DNA of 64,000 nucleotides. It comes from Micromonospora_J zhanjiangensis. GTDB lineage: Bacteria > Actinomycetota > Actinomycetes > Mycobacteriales > Micromonosporaceae. The notes under the pieces were generated by a model. It made no database searches, was not told where the DNA came from, and saw nothing but the letters and a program-made list of their open reading frames with translations. Position numbers and translations under genes: made by a program. Numbering within the stretch: position 1 is the first letter of the stretch; the number at the start of each line of letters is the position of its first letter. Where the stretch lies: NCBI RefSeq assembly GCF_042650605.1, contig NZ_JBHSBN010000002.1, positions 310,001 to 374,000 of the forward strand, written 5' to 3'. Below are positions 24,262 to 36,696 of the stretch, in pieces.

Positions 24262-24753
24262 GCGCCCGCCATCCAGGCGTTGCTCGAGGACCAGTTCGTC
24301 GTGCAGCGGAATGCCGTCCAGCCCGACGGTGGGGATGTTCGGCTTCAGCCGCCGGGCCAGGTCGACCGCGCCCGGCCGAACCTCGACGATACGCAGGCCA
24401 CGGCGTTGGTAGAAGCGCAACGCCGGCAGGTTGTCGTTCGTGGTGACCAGCCAGAGCCGACCCAACCGCCGGTCCCGGCCGACGGTCGCGGCGGCCCTCA
24501 GCAGCGCCAGACCGGCGCCGCCGCCCGGTTGTCGGGCGACCAGGCTCACCACCTCCAGCGAGTCGCCCGCGACGTGCCATACCAGAGCACCCTCGACCCG
24601 GCCGGTGGCGACCGCGACCAGGGTGGGCAGGACGCGCAGGTCGTACCGGTCGCCGTGGACGACCACCTCCGGGCCGCCCCACTCCCGGTCGTGCAGCGCG
24701 TCGACCGCCGCCCGGTCGGCCGGCTCCGCCGGTCGTACGCGTACCGGTCGCAT
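24259..24753 (-). CDS. GNAT family N-acetyltransferase
   Basis: 164 residues from ATG 24753 (GAAGGTG lies about ten bases upstream; a longer start at 24813 would overlap the divergent gene). GNAT blocks are VRVRPAEPADRAAVDALHDREWGG, SLVARQPGGGAGLALLRAA and WLVTTNDNLPALRFYQRRGLRIVEVRPGAVDLARR. The last pattern, with NDNLPALRFYQRRGF-like wording, is frequent in a subgroup of unknown substrate. It ends ten bases before the SAM-hydroxide adenosyltransferase start. Confidence 0.82.
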   Translation of the reverse strand: MRPVRVRPAEPADRAAVDALHDREWGGPEVVVHGDRYDLRVLPTLVAVATGRVEGALVWHVAGDSLEVVSLVARQPGGGAGLALLRAAATVGRDRRLGRLWLVTTNDNLPALRFYQRRGLRIVEVRPGAVDLARRLKPNIPTVGLDGIPLHDELVLEQRLDGGR

Positions 24754-24793
24754 CGTGTGGTCACCTTCCCCGTCGACCTGGCAGAGTGATCGG

Positions 24794-25732
24794 ATGCGGC
24801 TTTGCGTCTTCACCGAACCTCAGCAGGGCGCGTCCCACGCGGACCTGCTGCGGGTGGCCCGGCACACCGAGGAATGCGGTTTCGACGGCTTCTTCCGCTC
24901 GGACCATTATCTGACCATGGGCGGCGATGGCCTGCCCGGTCCCACCGACGCCTGGCTGACGCTGGCGGCGCTCGCCGTGCAGACCGACCGGATCCGGCTC
25001 GGCACGCTGGTCACGTCGGCCACCTTCCGGCTGCCCGGACCGCTGGCCATCGGCGTCGCGCAGGTGGACGAGATGAGCGGTGGACGGGTCGAACTGGGTC
25101 TGGGCACCGGCTGGTTCGAGGCCGAGCACCGGGCGTACGGCATCCCGTTCCCGCCGCTGGGGGAGCGGTTCGACCGGCTCACCGAGCAGTTGGAGGTGAT
25201 CACCGGGCTGTGGGCCACCCCGGTCGGCGAGACGTTCAGCTTCGCCGGGAAGCACTACCGGGTCGAGGACTCGCCGGCGTTGCCCAAGCCGGTCCGCCCG
25301 AGCGGGCCGCCGGTCATCGTCGGCGGCAAGGGCCTGAAGCGGACGCCCGCGCTGGCCGCCCGGTTCGCCGACGAGTACAACCTGCCGTTCGGGACACCGG
25401 CCGACGCGGCACGCTCCTTCCCGACCGTGCTGCGGGCCGCCGAACAGGTCGACCGGGCGGCGTACGGCAAGGACCCGCTGGTGCTGTCCGCCGCGCTGAC
25501 CGTGGCGTGTGGACGCGACGACGCGCAGGTGCGCCGCCGGGCCGACGCCATCGGCCGGGACGTCGACGACCTGCGCGCGAACGGTGGCGTGGCCGGTACG
25601 CCGGGCGAGATCGTCGAGCAGTTGCAGGCGTACGTCGAGCACGGCGTTTCCCGGTTCTTCCTCCAGGTGCTCGACCTGGCCGACCTGGACCACCTGGACC
25701 TCATCGCCGCGGAGGTCGCCCCGCATCTCTGA
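24794..25732 (+). CDS. LLM-class F420-dependent oxidoreductase
   Basis: 312 residues, bacterial luciferase-like TIM barrel. Typical parts are FDGFFRSDHYLTM near residue 30, LTLAALAVQTDRIRLGTLVT, GRVELGLGTGWFEAEHRAYGIPFPPLGERFDRL (with parts read separately), PPVIVGGKGLKRTPALAARFADEYN and the C-terminal GTPGEIVEQLQAYVEHGVSRFF. The arrangement fits the F420-binding group, common in Micromonosporaceae. The substrate is unknown. CAGAGT six bases before the ATG may be the -10. Confidence 0.88.
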   Translation: MRLCVFTEPQQGASHADLLRVARHTEECGFDGFFRSDHYLTMGGDGLPGPTDAWLTLAALAVQTDRIRLGTLVTSATFRLPGPLAIGVAQVDEMSGGRVELGLGTGWFEAEHRAYGIPFPPLGERFDRLTEQLEVITGLWATPVGETFSFAGKHYRVEDSPALPKPVRPSGPPVIVGGKGLKRTPALAARFADEYNLPFGTPADAARSFPTVLRAAEQVDRAAYGKDPLVLSAALTVACGRDDAQVRRRADAIGRDVDDLRANGGVAGTPGEIVEQLQAYVEHGVSRFFLQVLDLADLDHLDLIAAEVAPHL

Positions 25733-25789
25733 CCGCCGCCGCGCGCCCGCGCGCCCGTGCGCCGACGGGGTCGCGCGGCCGGCGGTGTC

Positions 25790-25850
25790 GGTTTTCGGCC
25801 TACACCAAAGACGTAGTGCGTACAACAAAGATGATGTGAAGCCGAAACGC
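25790..25850. repeat. Repeat element with terminal dyad and internal direct repeats
   Basis: Flanks GTTTTCGGC (25791-25799) and GCCGAAAC (25841-25848) are inverted. Between them lie two 20-bp units, TACACCAAAGACGTAGTGCG and TACAACAAAGATGATGTGAA, matching at 14 of 20 positions. It sits in the 3' gap between convergent genes and is lower in GC than its neighbours. It is probably a dispersed REP-like element. Confidence 0.55.
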
Positions 25851-25885
25851 ATAGCCCACTTCGGCGCCGGTGCGACCGGCCCACC

Positions 25886-26422
25886 TCAATCCGGCGTGGG
25901 GGGATCGGCGTCCTGTCGGCGCATCGCCTCCTCGTACTCGGCGAACGGCCCGAGGCCGACGGCCCGGCGCCGTTCGTCGAGCCGGGCGGGGTCCTCGACC
26001 GGTTGTACGACGAGCGGTCCGCGTCCGTCCGGCCCGTGCCAGAACTGGGTGCCGTAGAGCTGGGGCTCGCCGGCGGCCCGGCGGACCCGGTCGGTGAGGT
26101 AGGCCAGGTGCGCCGGGTCCGCCTCGCCGGCACGTACCGCGTGGTCGAGCAGCGACCGGCAGCGGCGCTGGAATTCCGGGTCCTGGTCGGCGTGCTGGGC
26201 CAGCAGCCAGGCGGCGCCGGCCGCCTCGGCGCCCACCGCGCTGCGGTGCGGCCAGCCGCTCCGCTCGACGACAGCCCTCAGCCAGGCGGTGTTCTCCTCG
26301 TCGACGGCCCGGACCCGGGCCAAGGCCGACTCGTCCGACGGGTGGGCGCCGACCGCGGCGCGGGCCTCCTGGTCACGGTCCATCCGCTCGACGAGCTCCG
26401 CGGCCAGCCTCGGATCCTCCAT
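25886..26422 (-). CDS. DUF6624 family protein
   Basis: 178 residues from ATG 26422 (TGGTGGA precedes it). The core AVGAEAAGAAWLLAQHADQDPEFQRRCRSLL followed by DRVRRAAGEPQLYGTQFWHGPDG and a C-terminal DERRRAVGLGPFAEYEEAMR is the DUF6624 layout. No enzymatic motif is obvious and there is no signal peptide. The function is unknown. Confidence 0.72.
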   Translation of the reverse strand: MEDPRLAAELVERMDRDQEARAAVGAHPSDESALARVRAVDEENTAWLRAVVERSGWPHRSAVGAEAAGAAWLLAQHADQDPEFQRRCRSLLDHAVRAGEADPAHLAYLTDRVRRAAGEPQLYGTQFWHGPDGRGPLVVQPVEDPARLDERRRAVGLGPFAEYEEAMRRQDADPPTPD

Positions 26423-26542
26423 TCCACCAGGATGCCTGAACGTACCCGTCGAGAAAGCGCTGGCGGCGGCGGGCGTCGTCACGGGAGGCGACCCTTTGAC
26501 TTTCGATCTGCGGGGGTGGAATCGGGGAGTGGCCGGGTCGGG

Positions 26543-31207
<4,665 letters not shown>

Positions 31208-31213
31208 GCTGCC

Positions 31214-31236
31214 ATCCTGCCCGGCCGGTACGACAA
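31214..31236 (-). promoter_or_regulatory. RecA-NDp/PafBC-type promoter of lhr
   Basis: On the minus strand: TTGTCGTAC, eight bases, CAGGAT, six bases, GTG start. TTGTCR and N8 match the consensus exactly; the -10 has C for the first T. Confidence 0.5.
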
Positions 31237-31307
31237 CGTCCCGGCCGGCGTCTTAAGGGCGCTCGAAGTCCGGCCCCGCCGCCGAGCGGTAACGGGTCGA
31301 AAAGACG

Positions 31308-31322
31308 TTAAGTCTTACTTAA
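31308..31322. promoter_or_regulatory. AT-rich dyad upstream of the 31390 gene
   Basis: TTAAGT-CTT-ACTTAA is a perfect 6-bp inverted repeat in an unusually AT-rich stretch between lhr and the next gene. A possible -10 (TAAAGT) is at 31346-31351. An operator is plausible. Confidence 0.4.
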
Positions 31323-31389
31323 CTGCTTGCTTGCGTTGTGCGACATAAAGTAATTTCTCCGACAAGCTGCAACGATCGGAGGGGGGCGG

Positions 31390-31713
31390 ATGGCCATCGT
31401 CGAACAGCAAATTCAGCGTGGCAGGGACGTACTCATCCGCAAGGTTGACGGCCATCTGACCGCATTGCGGGCAGGATTGCAAGGGCCCGAACTCGAACTG
31501 GCCGAGCGGCTGGCCCACTGTCTGCGGGAGCTGGTGGTGGCCACCGCCCAGGCCAGCGCCGCCGACCGGGCCCGGGTGCGCGCCGCCGTGCACTACTTCG
31601 TGCTGCGCCGGGAGAGCCGCGGCCAACTGGTCCCGGTGCGTTCGCTCACCGCCGCCCGGCAATTGATCAACAAGGTCGCCGGCGAACTCGACCGCCCCGA
31701 CCTGGTGGTCTGA
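31390..31713 (+). CDS. Hypothetical helical protein, 107 aa
   Basis: The ATG has GGAGG (31378-31382) and GGGG upstream. The protein looks all-helical and soluble (IVEQQIQRGRDVLIRKVDGHLTALRAGLQGPELELAERLAHCL, then RARVRAAVHYFVLRRESRGQLVPVRSLTAARQLINKVAGELDR, in parts), without signal peptide or recognised domain. It has an AT-rich regulated-looking promoter region and its own terminator. I do not recognise the family. Confidence 0.7.
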   Translation: MAIVEQQIQRGRDVLIRKVDGHLTALRAGLQGPELELAERLAHCLRELVVATAQASAADRARVRAAVHYFVLRRESRGQLVPVRSLTAARQLINKVAGELDRPDLVV

Positions 31714-31721
31714 CCGACCGG

Positions 31722-31744
31722 GTCTCACCCGCGACGGGTGAGAC
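31722..31744 (+). terminator. Perfect 10-bp hairpin
   Basis: GTCTCACCCG-CGA-CGGGTGAGAC lies eight bases after the stop of the 107-aa gene. Confidence 0.7.
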
Positions 31745-31789
31745 GACGGCCCGTTTCCGCACTTTCAGCCGCCACCCAGCAAGCCCCGA

Positions 31790-31795
31790 TAAACT
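31790..31795 (+). promoter_or_regulatory. -10 element upstream of the CNNM/CBS operon
   Basis: TAAACT is followed by seven bases and an ATG at 31803, so the transcript would start on that ATG. Confidence 0.5.
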
Positions 31796-31802
31796 GGTCC
31801 CC

Positions 31803-31907
31803 ATGATCGACTCAACTGCCCAGGAGGGCAGCTGTAGCCGGCCGGGTCGGGCCCGGCACCGCACGCACCGGACATCGCGACGGGGAGCACTGAGGCGCCC
31901 GTGCTGA
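31803..31907 (+). CDS. 34-codon leaderless upstream ORF overlapping the CNNM gene
   Basis: The ATG coincides with the predicted transcription start and the TGA at 31905-31907 lies inside the first codons of the next gene (GTG at 31901). The peptide is Arg-rich after the first ten residues, ending RRGALRRPC. Two GC-rich hairpins fall inside it (CTGCCC-AGGA-GGGCAG and GCCGGGTCGGGCCCGGC region). Translation of this ORF may control initiation at 31901. It could also simply be noncoding leader. Confidence 0.35.
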   Translation: MIDSTAQEGSCSRPGRARHRTHRTSRRGALRRPC

Positions 31908-33271
31908 TCGTCCTCGGACTCTCCCTGATCATCCTGTTGACCGTGGCGACCGGCTACTTCGTGGCCCAGGAATTCGGTTACGTCGCCGTCGACCGGGGCC
32001 GCCTGCGCAAGCTCGCCGACGACGGGGACGCCGCCGCCGAACGAGCCCTGCGGGTCACCGGGCGGCTGTCCTTCATGCTCTCCGGCGCGCAACTCGGCAT
32101 CACCGTCACCGCCCTGCTGGTCGGCTACCTGGCCCAGCCGTACCTCGGCGAAGGGCTGGCCCGCCTGCTCGACGTGAGCGGCGTACCGGTCGGGGTCGGC
32201 CTGCCGCTGTCGGTGGCGCTGGCCCTGGTCGTGGCCACCGTCGTCCAGATGGTCCTCGGTGAGCTCGCGCCGAAGAACCTGGCCATCGCGCGGGCCGAGA
32301 CGCTGGCCCGGATGCTGAGCCGGTCGACGCTTGTCTACCTGGCCGTCGCCGGCCCGGTGATCCGGCTGTTCGACCTGGCCTCCAACCGGCTGCTGCGCCG
32401 GGCCGGCATCGAACCGGTGGAGGAACTGCCGGCCGGTGCCACCCCGGAGGACCTGGAGCGGATCATCGCCGAGTCCCGACAGGAGGGACACCTCGACGCC
32501 GAGATGTCCGCCCTGCTGGACCGCGGGCTCGACTTCCGGGAACTCACCGCGGGCGAGGCGATGGTGCCACGGGTGGACGTGCACACCGTACGGGCCGACG
32601 ATCCGGTCAGCCGGCTGGTCGAGCTGCTGGACACCGGGCACTCCCGGTTCCCGGTGCGCGGCGCCGACCTGGACGACCTGGTCGGCGTGGCCGGCATCGC
32701 CGACGTCCTGACCGTGCCGCCGGCCGAGCGGGCCGTGACCCCGGTGTCGGCGATCGCCGGACCGCCGTTGCTGGTGCCCGACACGTTGCCGCTGCCCACC
32801 GTGCTGGACCGGCTGCGCGCCGGCCACCGGCAGCTCGCCTGCGTGGTGGACGAGTACGGCGGCTTCGCCGGCATCGTCACGCTGGAGGACATCGCCGAGG
32901 AACTGGTCGGGCCGATCCGCGACGAGGACGACCCGCCCGAGCCGGTCCCGGCCCGGCAGGACGACGGTTCCTGGGTGGTCCCGGCCCGCTGGCGGATCGA
33001 CGAGATCGCCGACAGCACCGGCATCACGCTGCCCGACGCCCCCGAGTACGACACCGTGGGCGGCCTGGTGATGCGCGAACTGGGCCGGGTGCCCGAGGTG
33101 GGTGACCGATTGGAGATCGACCTGCCGGCCGCCCCGGCCGGCCCGGCCGGCCCGGACACACCCGTCGACCCGCCCCGTGCCCTGGTCGAGGTGCTCGCCG
33201 TCGACCGGCACGTGGCCGGCTCGGTCCGCCTCGCCGTCCTCACCGCCGACCGCTCCGGAGGTGCGGCGTGA
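31901..33271 (+). CDS. CNNM/CBS-domain (CorC/HlyC family) membrane protein
   Basis: 456 residues with a GTG start. The N-terminal DUF21/CNNM domain has four hydrophobic segments, including VLIVLGLSLIILLTVATGYFVAQEFGYVAV and VVQMVLGELAPKNLAI. Two CBS motifs follow (GEAMVPRVDVHTVRADDPVSRLVELL and ACVVDEYGGFAGIVTLEDIAEELVGPI), then a C-terminal CorC-HlyC domain. The family exports or senses Mg2+/Co2+. The stop overlaps the GTG of a second, shorter paralogue (GTGA), so a hetero-oligomer is likely. Usually annotated as hemolysin-like, which is misleading. Confidence 0.9.
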   Translation: MLIVLGLSLIILLTVATGYFVAQEFGYVAVDRGRLRKLADDGDAAAERALRVTGRLSFMLSGAQLGITVTALLVGYLAQPYLGEGLARLLDVSGVPVGVGLPLSVALALVVATVVQMVLGELAPKNLAIARAETLARMLSRSTLVYLAVAGPVIRLFDLASNRLLRRAGIEPVEELPAGATPEDLERIIAESRQEGHLDAEMSALLDRGLDFRELTAGEAMVPRVDVHTVRADDPVSRLVELLDTGHSRFPVRGADLDDLVGVAGIADVLTVPPAERAVTPVSAIAGPPLLVPDTLPLPTVLDRLRAGHRQLACVVDEYGGFAGIVTLEDIAEELVGPIRDEDDPPEPVPARQDDGSWVVPARWRIDEIADSTGITLPDAPEYDTVGGLVMRELGRVPEVGDRLEIDLPAAPAGPAGPDTPVDPPRALVEVLAVDRHVAGSVRLAVLTADRSGGAA

Positions 33272-34332
33272 GTACGGGCTGGGCGTTGCTGCTGTCGGTG
33301 CTGCTGCTCGCCTTGAACGGATTCTTCGTGGCGGCCGAGTTCGCCCTGGTGGCCAGCAAGCGCTACCGGTTGGAACAGGCCGCCGCCGACGGCAGCCGGG
33401 CCGGCCGGGCCGCGCTGGACGGCGTACGGGAGCTGTCGTTGATGCTGGCCGGCGCGCAGCTCGGCATCACGATCTGCACGCTGGGCCTCGGCGCGCTCGC
33501 CGAACCGGCGATCGAGGGGCTGGTCGGGCCGCTGCTGCACGCGGTCGGCCTGCCGGCCTCCGCAGTTCACGTCGTCGCGCTGGTCTTCGCCCTGGCGTTG
33601 GTGACCTTCCTGCACCTGGTGGTCGGTGAGATGGCGCCGAAGTCGTGGGCGATCACCGAACCGGAACGGTCGGCCCGGCTGCTGGCCCTGCCCTTCCGCG
33701 CCTTCGCCCGGGTCGCGCGTCCGCTGCTGTTCCTGCTCAACGGGCTGGCCAACGGGGTGCTGCGGCTGGTCCGGGTCCACCCGCAGGACCAGTTGGCCCA
33801 GGTGCACGGCCCGGACGAGCTGCGGATGCTGCTGGAACGGTCCCGCGAGGAGGGCACCCTCGGCGCCGCCCAGCACGAGCTGCTGACCAGCATGCTCGAA
33901 CTGCAGGGCACCACGGTGGCCCAGGTGATGGAACCGGTGGACCGGATCGTCACCGTGCACCGGGACGACGACGCGACCCGGATCGAGCGGGTGTCCCGGG
34001 ACAGCGGGCGGTCCCGGCTGGCCGTCCTCGGCCGGCCGGGTGAGGTCTGCGGCGTGGTGCACGTACGGGAAGCGGTGCGGGCGACCACGACGGGCCGCGC
34101 CGCGACCGCGGGCGACCTGATGTCCCCGCCGTTCGCGCTGGCCGCGACCGCGACGGTGACCGAGGCGGTGGCCGCGATGCGGGCCGAACGCGCGCAACTG
34201 GCGATGGTGACCGGCCGGGGCGGGCCGAGCCGACCGGTCGGATTCGTGGCGCTGGAGGATCTGCTGGAGGAGGTCATCGGCGAGTTCGACGACGAGACGG
34301 ATCCGGTGCCCCGCGGGCGGCGGATGCGCTGA
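33268..34332 (+). CDS. CNNM/CBS-domain membrane protein, second of a pair
   Basis: 354 residues, GTG start overlapping the preceding stop. The DUF21 domain (WALLLSVLLLALNGFFVAAEFALVASKRYRLEQ, LHLVVGEMAPKSWAI) and two CBS motifs (TTVAQVMEPVDRIVTVHRDD; MVTGRGGPSRPVGFVALEDLLEEVIGEF) are present. The C-terminal CorC-HlyC domain is absent, unlike in the upstream partner. The pair arrangement with one long and one short member is common in actinobacteria. Confidence 0.9.
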   Translation: MSTGWALLLSVLLLALNGFFVAAEFALVASKRYRLEQAAADGSRAGRAALDGVRELSLMLAGAQLGITICTLGLGALAEPAIEGLVGPLLHAVGLPASAVHVVALVFALALVTFLHLVVGEMAPKSWAITEPERSARLLALPFRAFARVARPLLFLLNGLANGVLRLVRVHPQDQLAQVHGPDELRMLLERSREEGTLGAAQHELLTSMLELQGTTVAQVMEPVDRIVTVHRDDDATRIERVSRDSGRSRLAVLGRPGEVCGVVHVREAVRATTTGRAATAGDLMSPPFALAATATVTEAVAAMRAERAQLAMVTGRGGPSRPVGFVALEDLLEEVIGEFDDETDPVPRGRRMR

Positions 34333-34390
34333 GCGGGCGCGTCGGCCCGTCCCGCGCGGCGGGCGGACGCACGAGGCGGAGGGGGCGGCG

Positions 34391-35308
34391 GTGATGTTCG
34401 GGGGACCGGCTGCCGGGCTGCCGGGGCTGTCGGTGCAGACCGACCTGCCCAACCCGAGCACCCGACCCGGCCTGCGGCTGCCGGGCCGGGTGACGGTGAC
34501 CGCCAACCTGGGCGAGGTACGGATCGACGGCGTCCGGGTCGGTCTGGTGGCGAAGGTCGAGGGCGCCGACGGCGGCCAGTCGCTTGTGGAGTTCCACCGG
34601 GTCCCGGTGGCCGGGCCGTTCCTGCTCGCGGCGGGCGAGCGGCGGGTGATCCCGTTCGCCGCGCCGCTGCCCTGGCAGACCCCGGTGACCGTGCTGGCCG
34701 GGGTGGTGCCGCTGGCCCTGCGGCTGGCGCTGCGCACCGAGGTGCTGGTCGACGCGGCCGTGGAGCGGGACGACCTGCGGCCGGTGATCGTCCACCCGCT
34801 GCCCGCCCAGGACGGGATCCTGACCACCCTGGACGGGCTCGGCTTCCAGCTCCGGGCGGCAGCGCTGCGGGCCGGCCGGCTGCCCGGCGTACGGCAGGAG
34901 TTCTCCTTCCACCAGATGATCGGCTACTGGGTGGCCCCGCTGTACGCCGGCCCGATCAGCGAGCTGGAGCTGACCTTCCTGGCCGATCCGACCGGGCTGG
35001 ACGTGATCTGCTGGGCGGACCGCCGGCTGGCCATGTCCGGCGGCGGGCACCTGAGCCTGAGCCGGTTCCGGGTGGCGCACGCCGGCGCCGACCGGCTGGA
35101 CTGGCAGCACGTCGTCGACGGGTGGCTGCGGCATGCGGTGGAACGGCACGCCTGGGCCGCCTCGCGGTACCACACCTGGCAGCACTTCCCCGAGTCGGTG
35201 CACGCCAGCCGGCCACCCCAGCACACCCGGGACGGTGTAGACCCCGGCTTCACCGCCGGCAGCGGAGGCAGTGGCGGCGCCAGCGGGGGCGGCGGTGACG
35301 GCACCTGA
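34391..35308 (+). CDS. Spo0M-like sporulation-control family protein
   Basis: 305 residues; a GTG at 34391 or the ATG next to it, with GGAGGGGG upstream. The arrestin-like fold is suggested by VQTDLPNPSTRPGLRLPGRVTVTANLGEVRIDGVRVGLVAKVEG (beta-rich, in parts) and FHRVPVAGPFLLAAGERRVIPFAAPLPWQTPVTVLAG, both typical of Spo0M. A C-terminal segment ends with a Gly/Ser tail (GSGGSGGASGGGG). Spo0M proteins modulate sporulation in Bacillus; the actinobacterial role is unclear. Confidence 0.78.
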   Translation: MMFGGPAAGLPGLSVQTDLPNPSTRPGLRLPGRVTVTANLGEVRIDGVRVGLVAKVEGADGGQSLVEFHRVPVAGPFLLAAGERRVIPFAAPLPWQTPVTVLAGVVPLALRLALRTEVLVDAAVERDDLRPVIVHPLPAQDGILTTLDGLGFQLRAAALRAGRLPGVRQEFSFHQMIGYWVAPLYAGPISELELTFLADPTGLDVICWADRRLAMSGGGHLSLSRFRVAHAGADRLDWQHVVDGWLRHAVERHAWAASRYHTWQHFPESVHASRPPQHTRDGVDPGFTAGSGGSGGASGGGGDGT

Positions 35309-35410
35309 GCGCGGGCCCGCCGAACGGACCGGCCGGTCCGTCGCCGGACGGGCGGGGCGTCGCGCCGGTCCCCGGCCCGGGGGCGCCCCGTGCCGCCCCC
35401 GGACCGGTGA

Positions 35411-36655
35411 TCAGGGCCGGGCGGACGCCGGGCGGAGCCGGTCGCGTAGGTGCCGTCGGGCGGCCGGCCAGTCGTCGACGGTCATCGCGTACTGCACGGT
35501 GTCCCGCCAGGAGCCGTCCGGGCGCTGCCGGTGCATCCGCAGCACCCCCTCCCGCCGGGCGCCGAGCCGTTCGATGGCCCGCTGCGAGCGCTCGTTGCGG
35601 GCGTCGGTGTGCCACACCACCCGGACCGCGTCCAACTCGTCGAAGGCCCGGGTGAGCAGCAACAGCTTCGCCTCGGTGTTCACCCCGGTCCGCCACCACG
35701 GCCGGCCGAGGAAGGTGTAGCCGATGGCGACCGTCCGGCGGTCGGGGTCGATCTCGTAGAACGAGGTGGAGCCGATCACCTCCCCGGTGGCGGCGCTGCG
35801 CTGCACCCAGGGCACCCGCTCGCCGCGCTCCTGGGCGCGCAGCGCGGCGGCGATCACCTCGACGGTGCCCGCCCGGTCGGCCGGCCGGGCCGTGCCGAGG
35901 TGCCGCCACACCTCCGGGTCGGCGGTGGCGGCGTACAACCCGTCGGCGTGTGCCGGGTCGAGCGGCTCCAGGATCACGTGGTCGCCGCGCAGCGGGGCGG
36001 CGGTCAGCCACGGCGACCGGACCGGCCGCAGGTAGTCCGGCACCGGCGCGGTGACCCCGGCGGCCGGCTGCGGCAGGCCGGGCGTCAGGCGCAGCGGCAG
36101 CACCCCGGCCCAGTGCGGCAGCGCCAGGTCGGCGTCCTCCTCGACCACGCCACCGACCCGGGCCCTGACCGACACCTCGGACAGCGGCAACGCCAGCACC
36201 GCGGTCTGGGCCAGCTCGGCCCGGGTGGGCGGCCGGCTGTCGGCGGCCCGGCCCGCGCCGACCTTCGCCATCAGCGCGGCCAGCACGGTGTGCTTCTCGG
36301 CCTCGTCGGTGACCAGGTGGGCGGTGCCGTGCGCGACCACCGAGCGGTAGTTGGCGCTGTGGTGGAACCAGGACCGGGCGTAGACCAGCCCGTCGAGCTG
36401 GGTGACCGCGACACAGACCGGCAACCCGGCCGGGGTACGGGCGGCCAGCAGCGGGCCGCTGCCGGTCGAGCCGTGCAGGTAGAGAGTGTCGCCCACGCGC
36501 ACGTGCAGGGTGGGCAGCAGGCGCGGTTCGCCGTCGACGGTGAAGCCGAGCGTGCAGTGGTAGGCCTCGTCCAGGACCGCGTGCGCGGTCGCCCGCCGGT
36601 AGTCGATGCGTCCCCGGTCCCGGTGGGCGGTGGTCCGTCCGGTCTGCGCGTACAT
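35411..36655 (-). CDS. Fusion: FMN-binding split-barrel (PNPOx-like) domain + GNAT acetyltransferase
   Basis: 414 residues. Residues 1-215 form a flavin-nucleotide-binding split barrel of the pyridoxamine-phosphate-oxidase type (GRIDYRRATAHAVLDEAYHCTLGFTVDGEPRLLPTLHVRVGDTLYLHGSTGSGPL, read in parts). Residues 230-414 form a RimJ/RimL-like GNAT (VILEPLDPAHADGLYAATADPEVWRHLG; TFLGRPWWRTGVNTEAKLLLLTRAFDEL; NERSQRAIERLGARREGVLR). The gene is divergent from a MocR-type PLP regulator across 40 bp, which points to a shared operator and a link to vitamin B6 or aminated substrates. The catalytic substrate of either half is unknown. Confidence 0.85.
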   Translation of the reverse strand: MYAQTGRTTAHRDRGRIDYRRATAHAVLDEAYHCTLGFTVDGEPRLLPTLHVRVGDTLYLHGSTGSGPLLAARTPAGLPVCVAVTQLDGLVYARSWFHHSANYRSVVAHGTAHLVTDEAEKHTVLAALMAKVGAGRAADSRPPTRAELAQTAVLALPLSEVSVRARVGGVVEEDADLALPHWAGVLPLRLTPGLPQPAAGVTAPVPDYLRPVRSPWLTAAPLRGDHVILEPLDPAHADGLYAATADPEVWRHLGTARPADRAGTVEVIAAALRAQERGERVPWVQRSAATGEVIGSTSFYEIDPDRRTVAIGYTFLGRPWWRTGVNTEAKLLLLTRAFDELDAVRVVWHTDARNERSQRAIERLGARREGVLRMHRQRPDGSWRDTVQYAMTVDDWPAARRHLRDRLRPASARP

Positions 36656-36680
36656 GCTTCCGCACCCGCCTTCGTGCTAG

Positions 36681-36696
36681 TACAATCTCGAAATTG
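36681..36696. promoter_or_regulatory. Shared operator/promoter of the MocR and PNPOx-GNAT genes
   Basis: TACAATCTCGAAATTG contains the dyad ACAAT/ATTGT, and TACAAT is also an excellent -10 for the plus-strand gene, ending nine bases before its GTG. The whole divergent region is only 40 bp, so one bound regulator would affect both genes. Confidence 0.45.
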
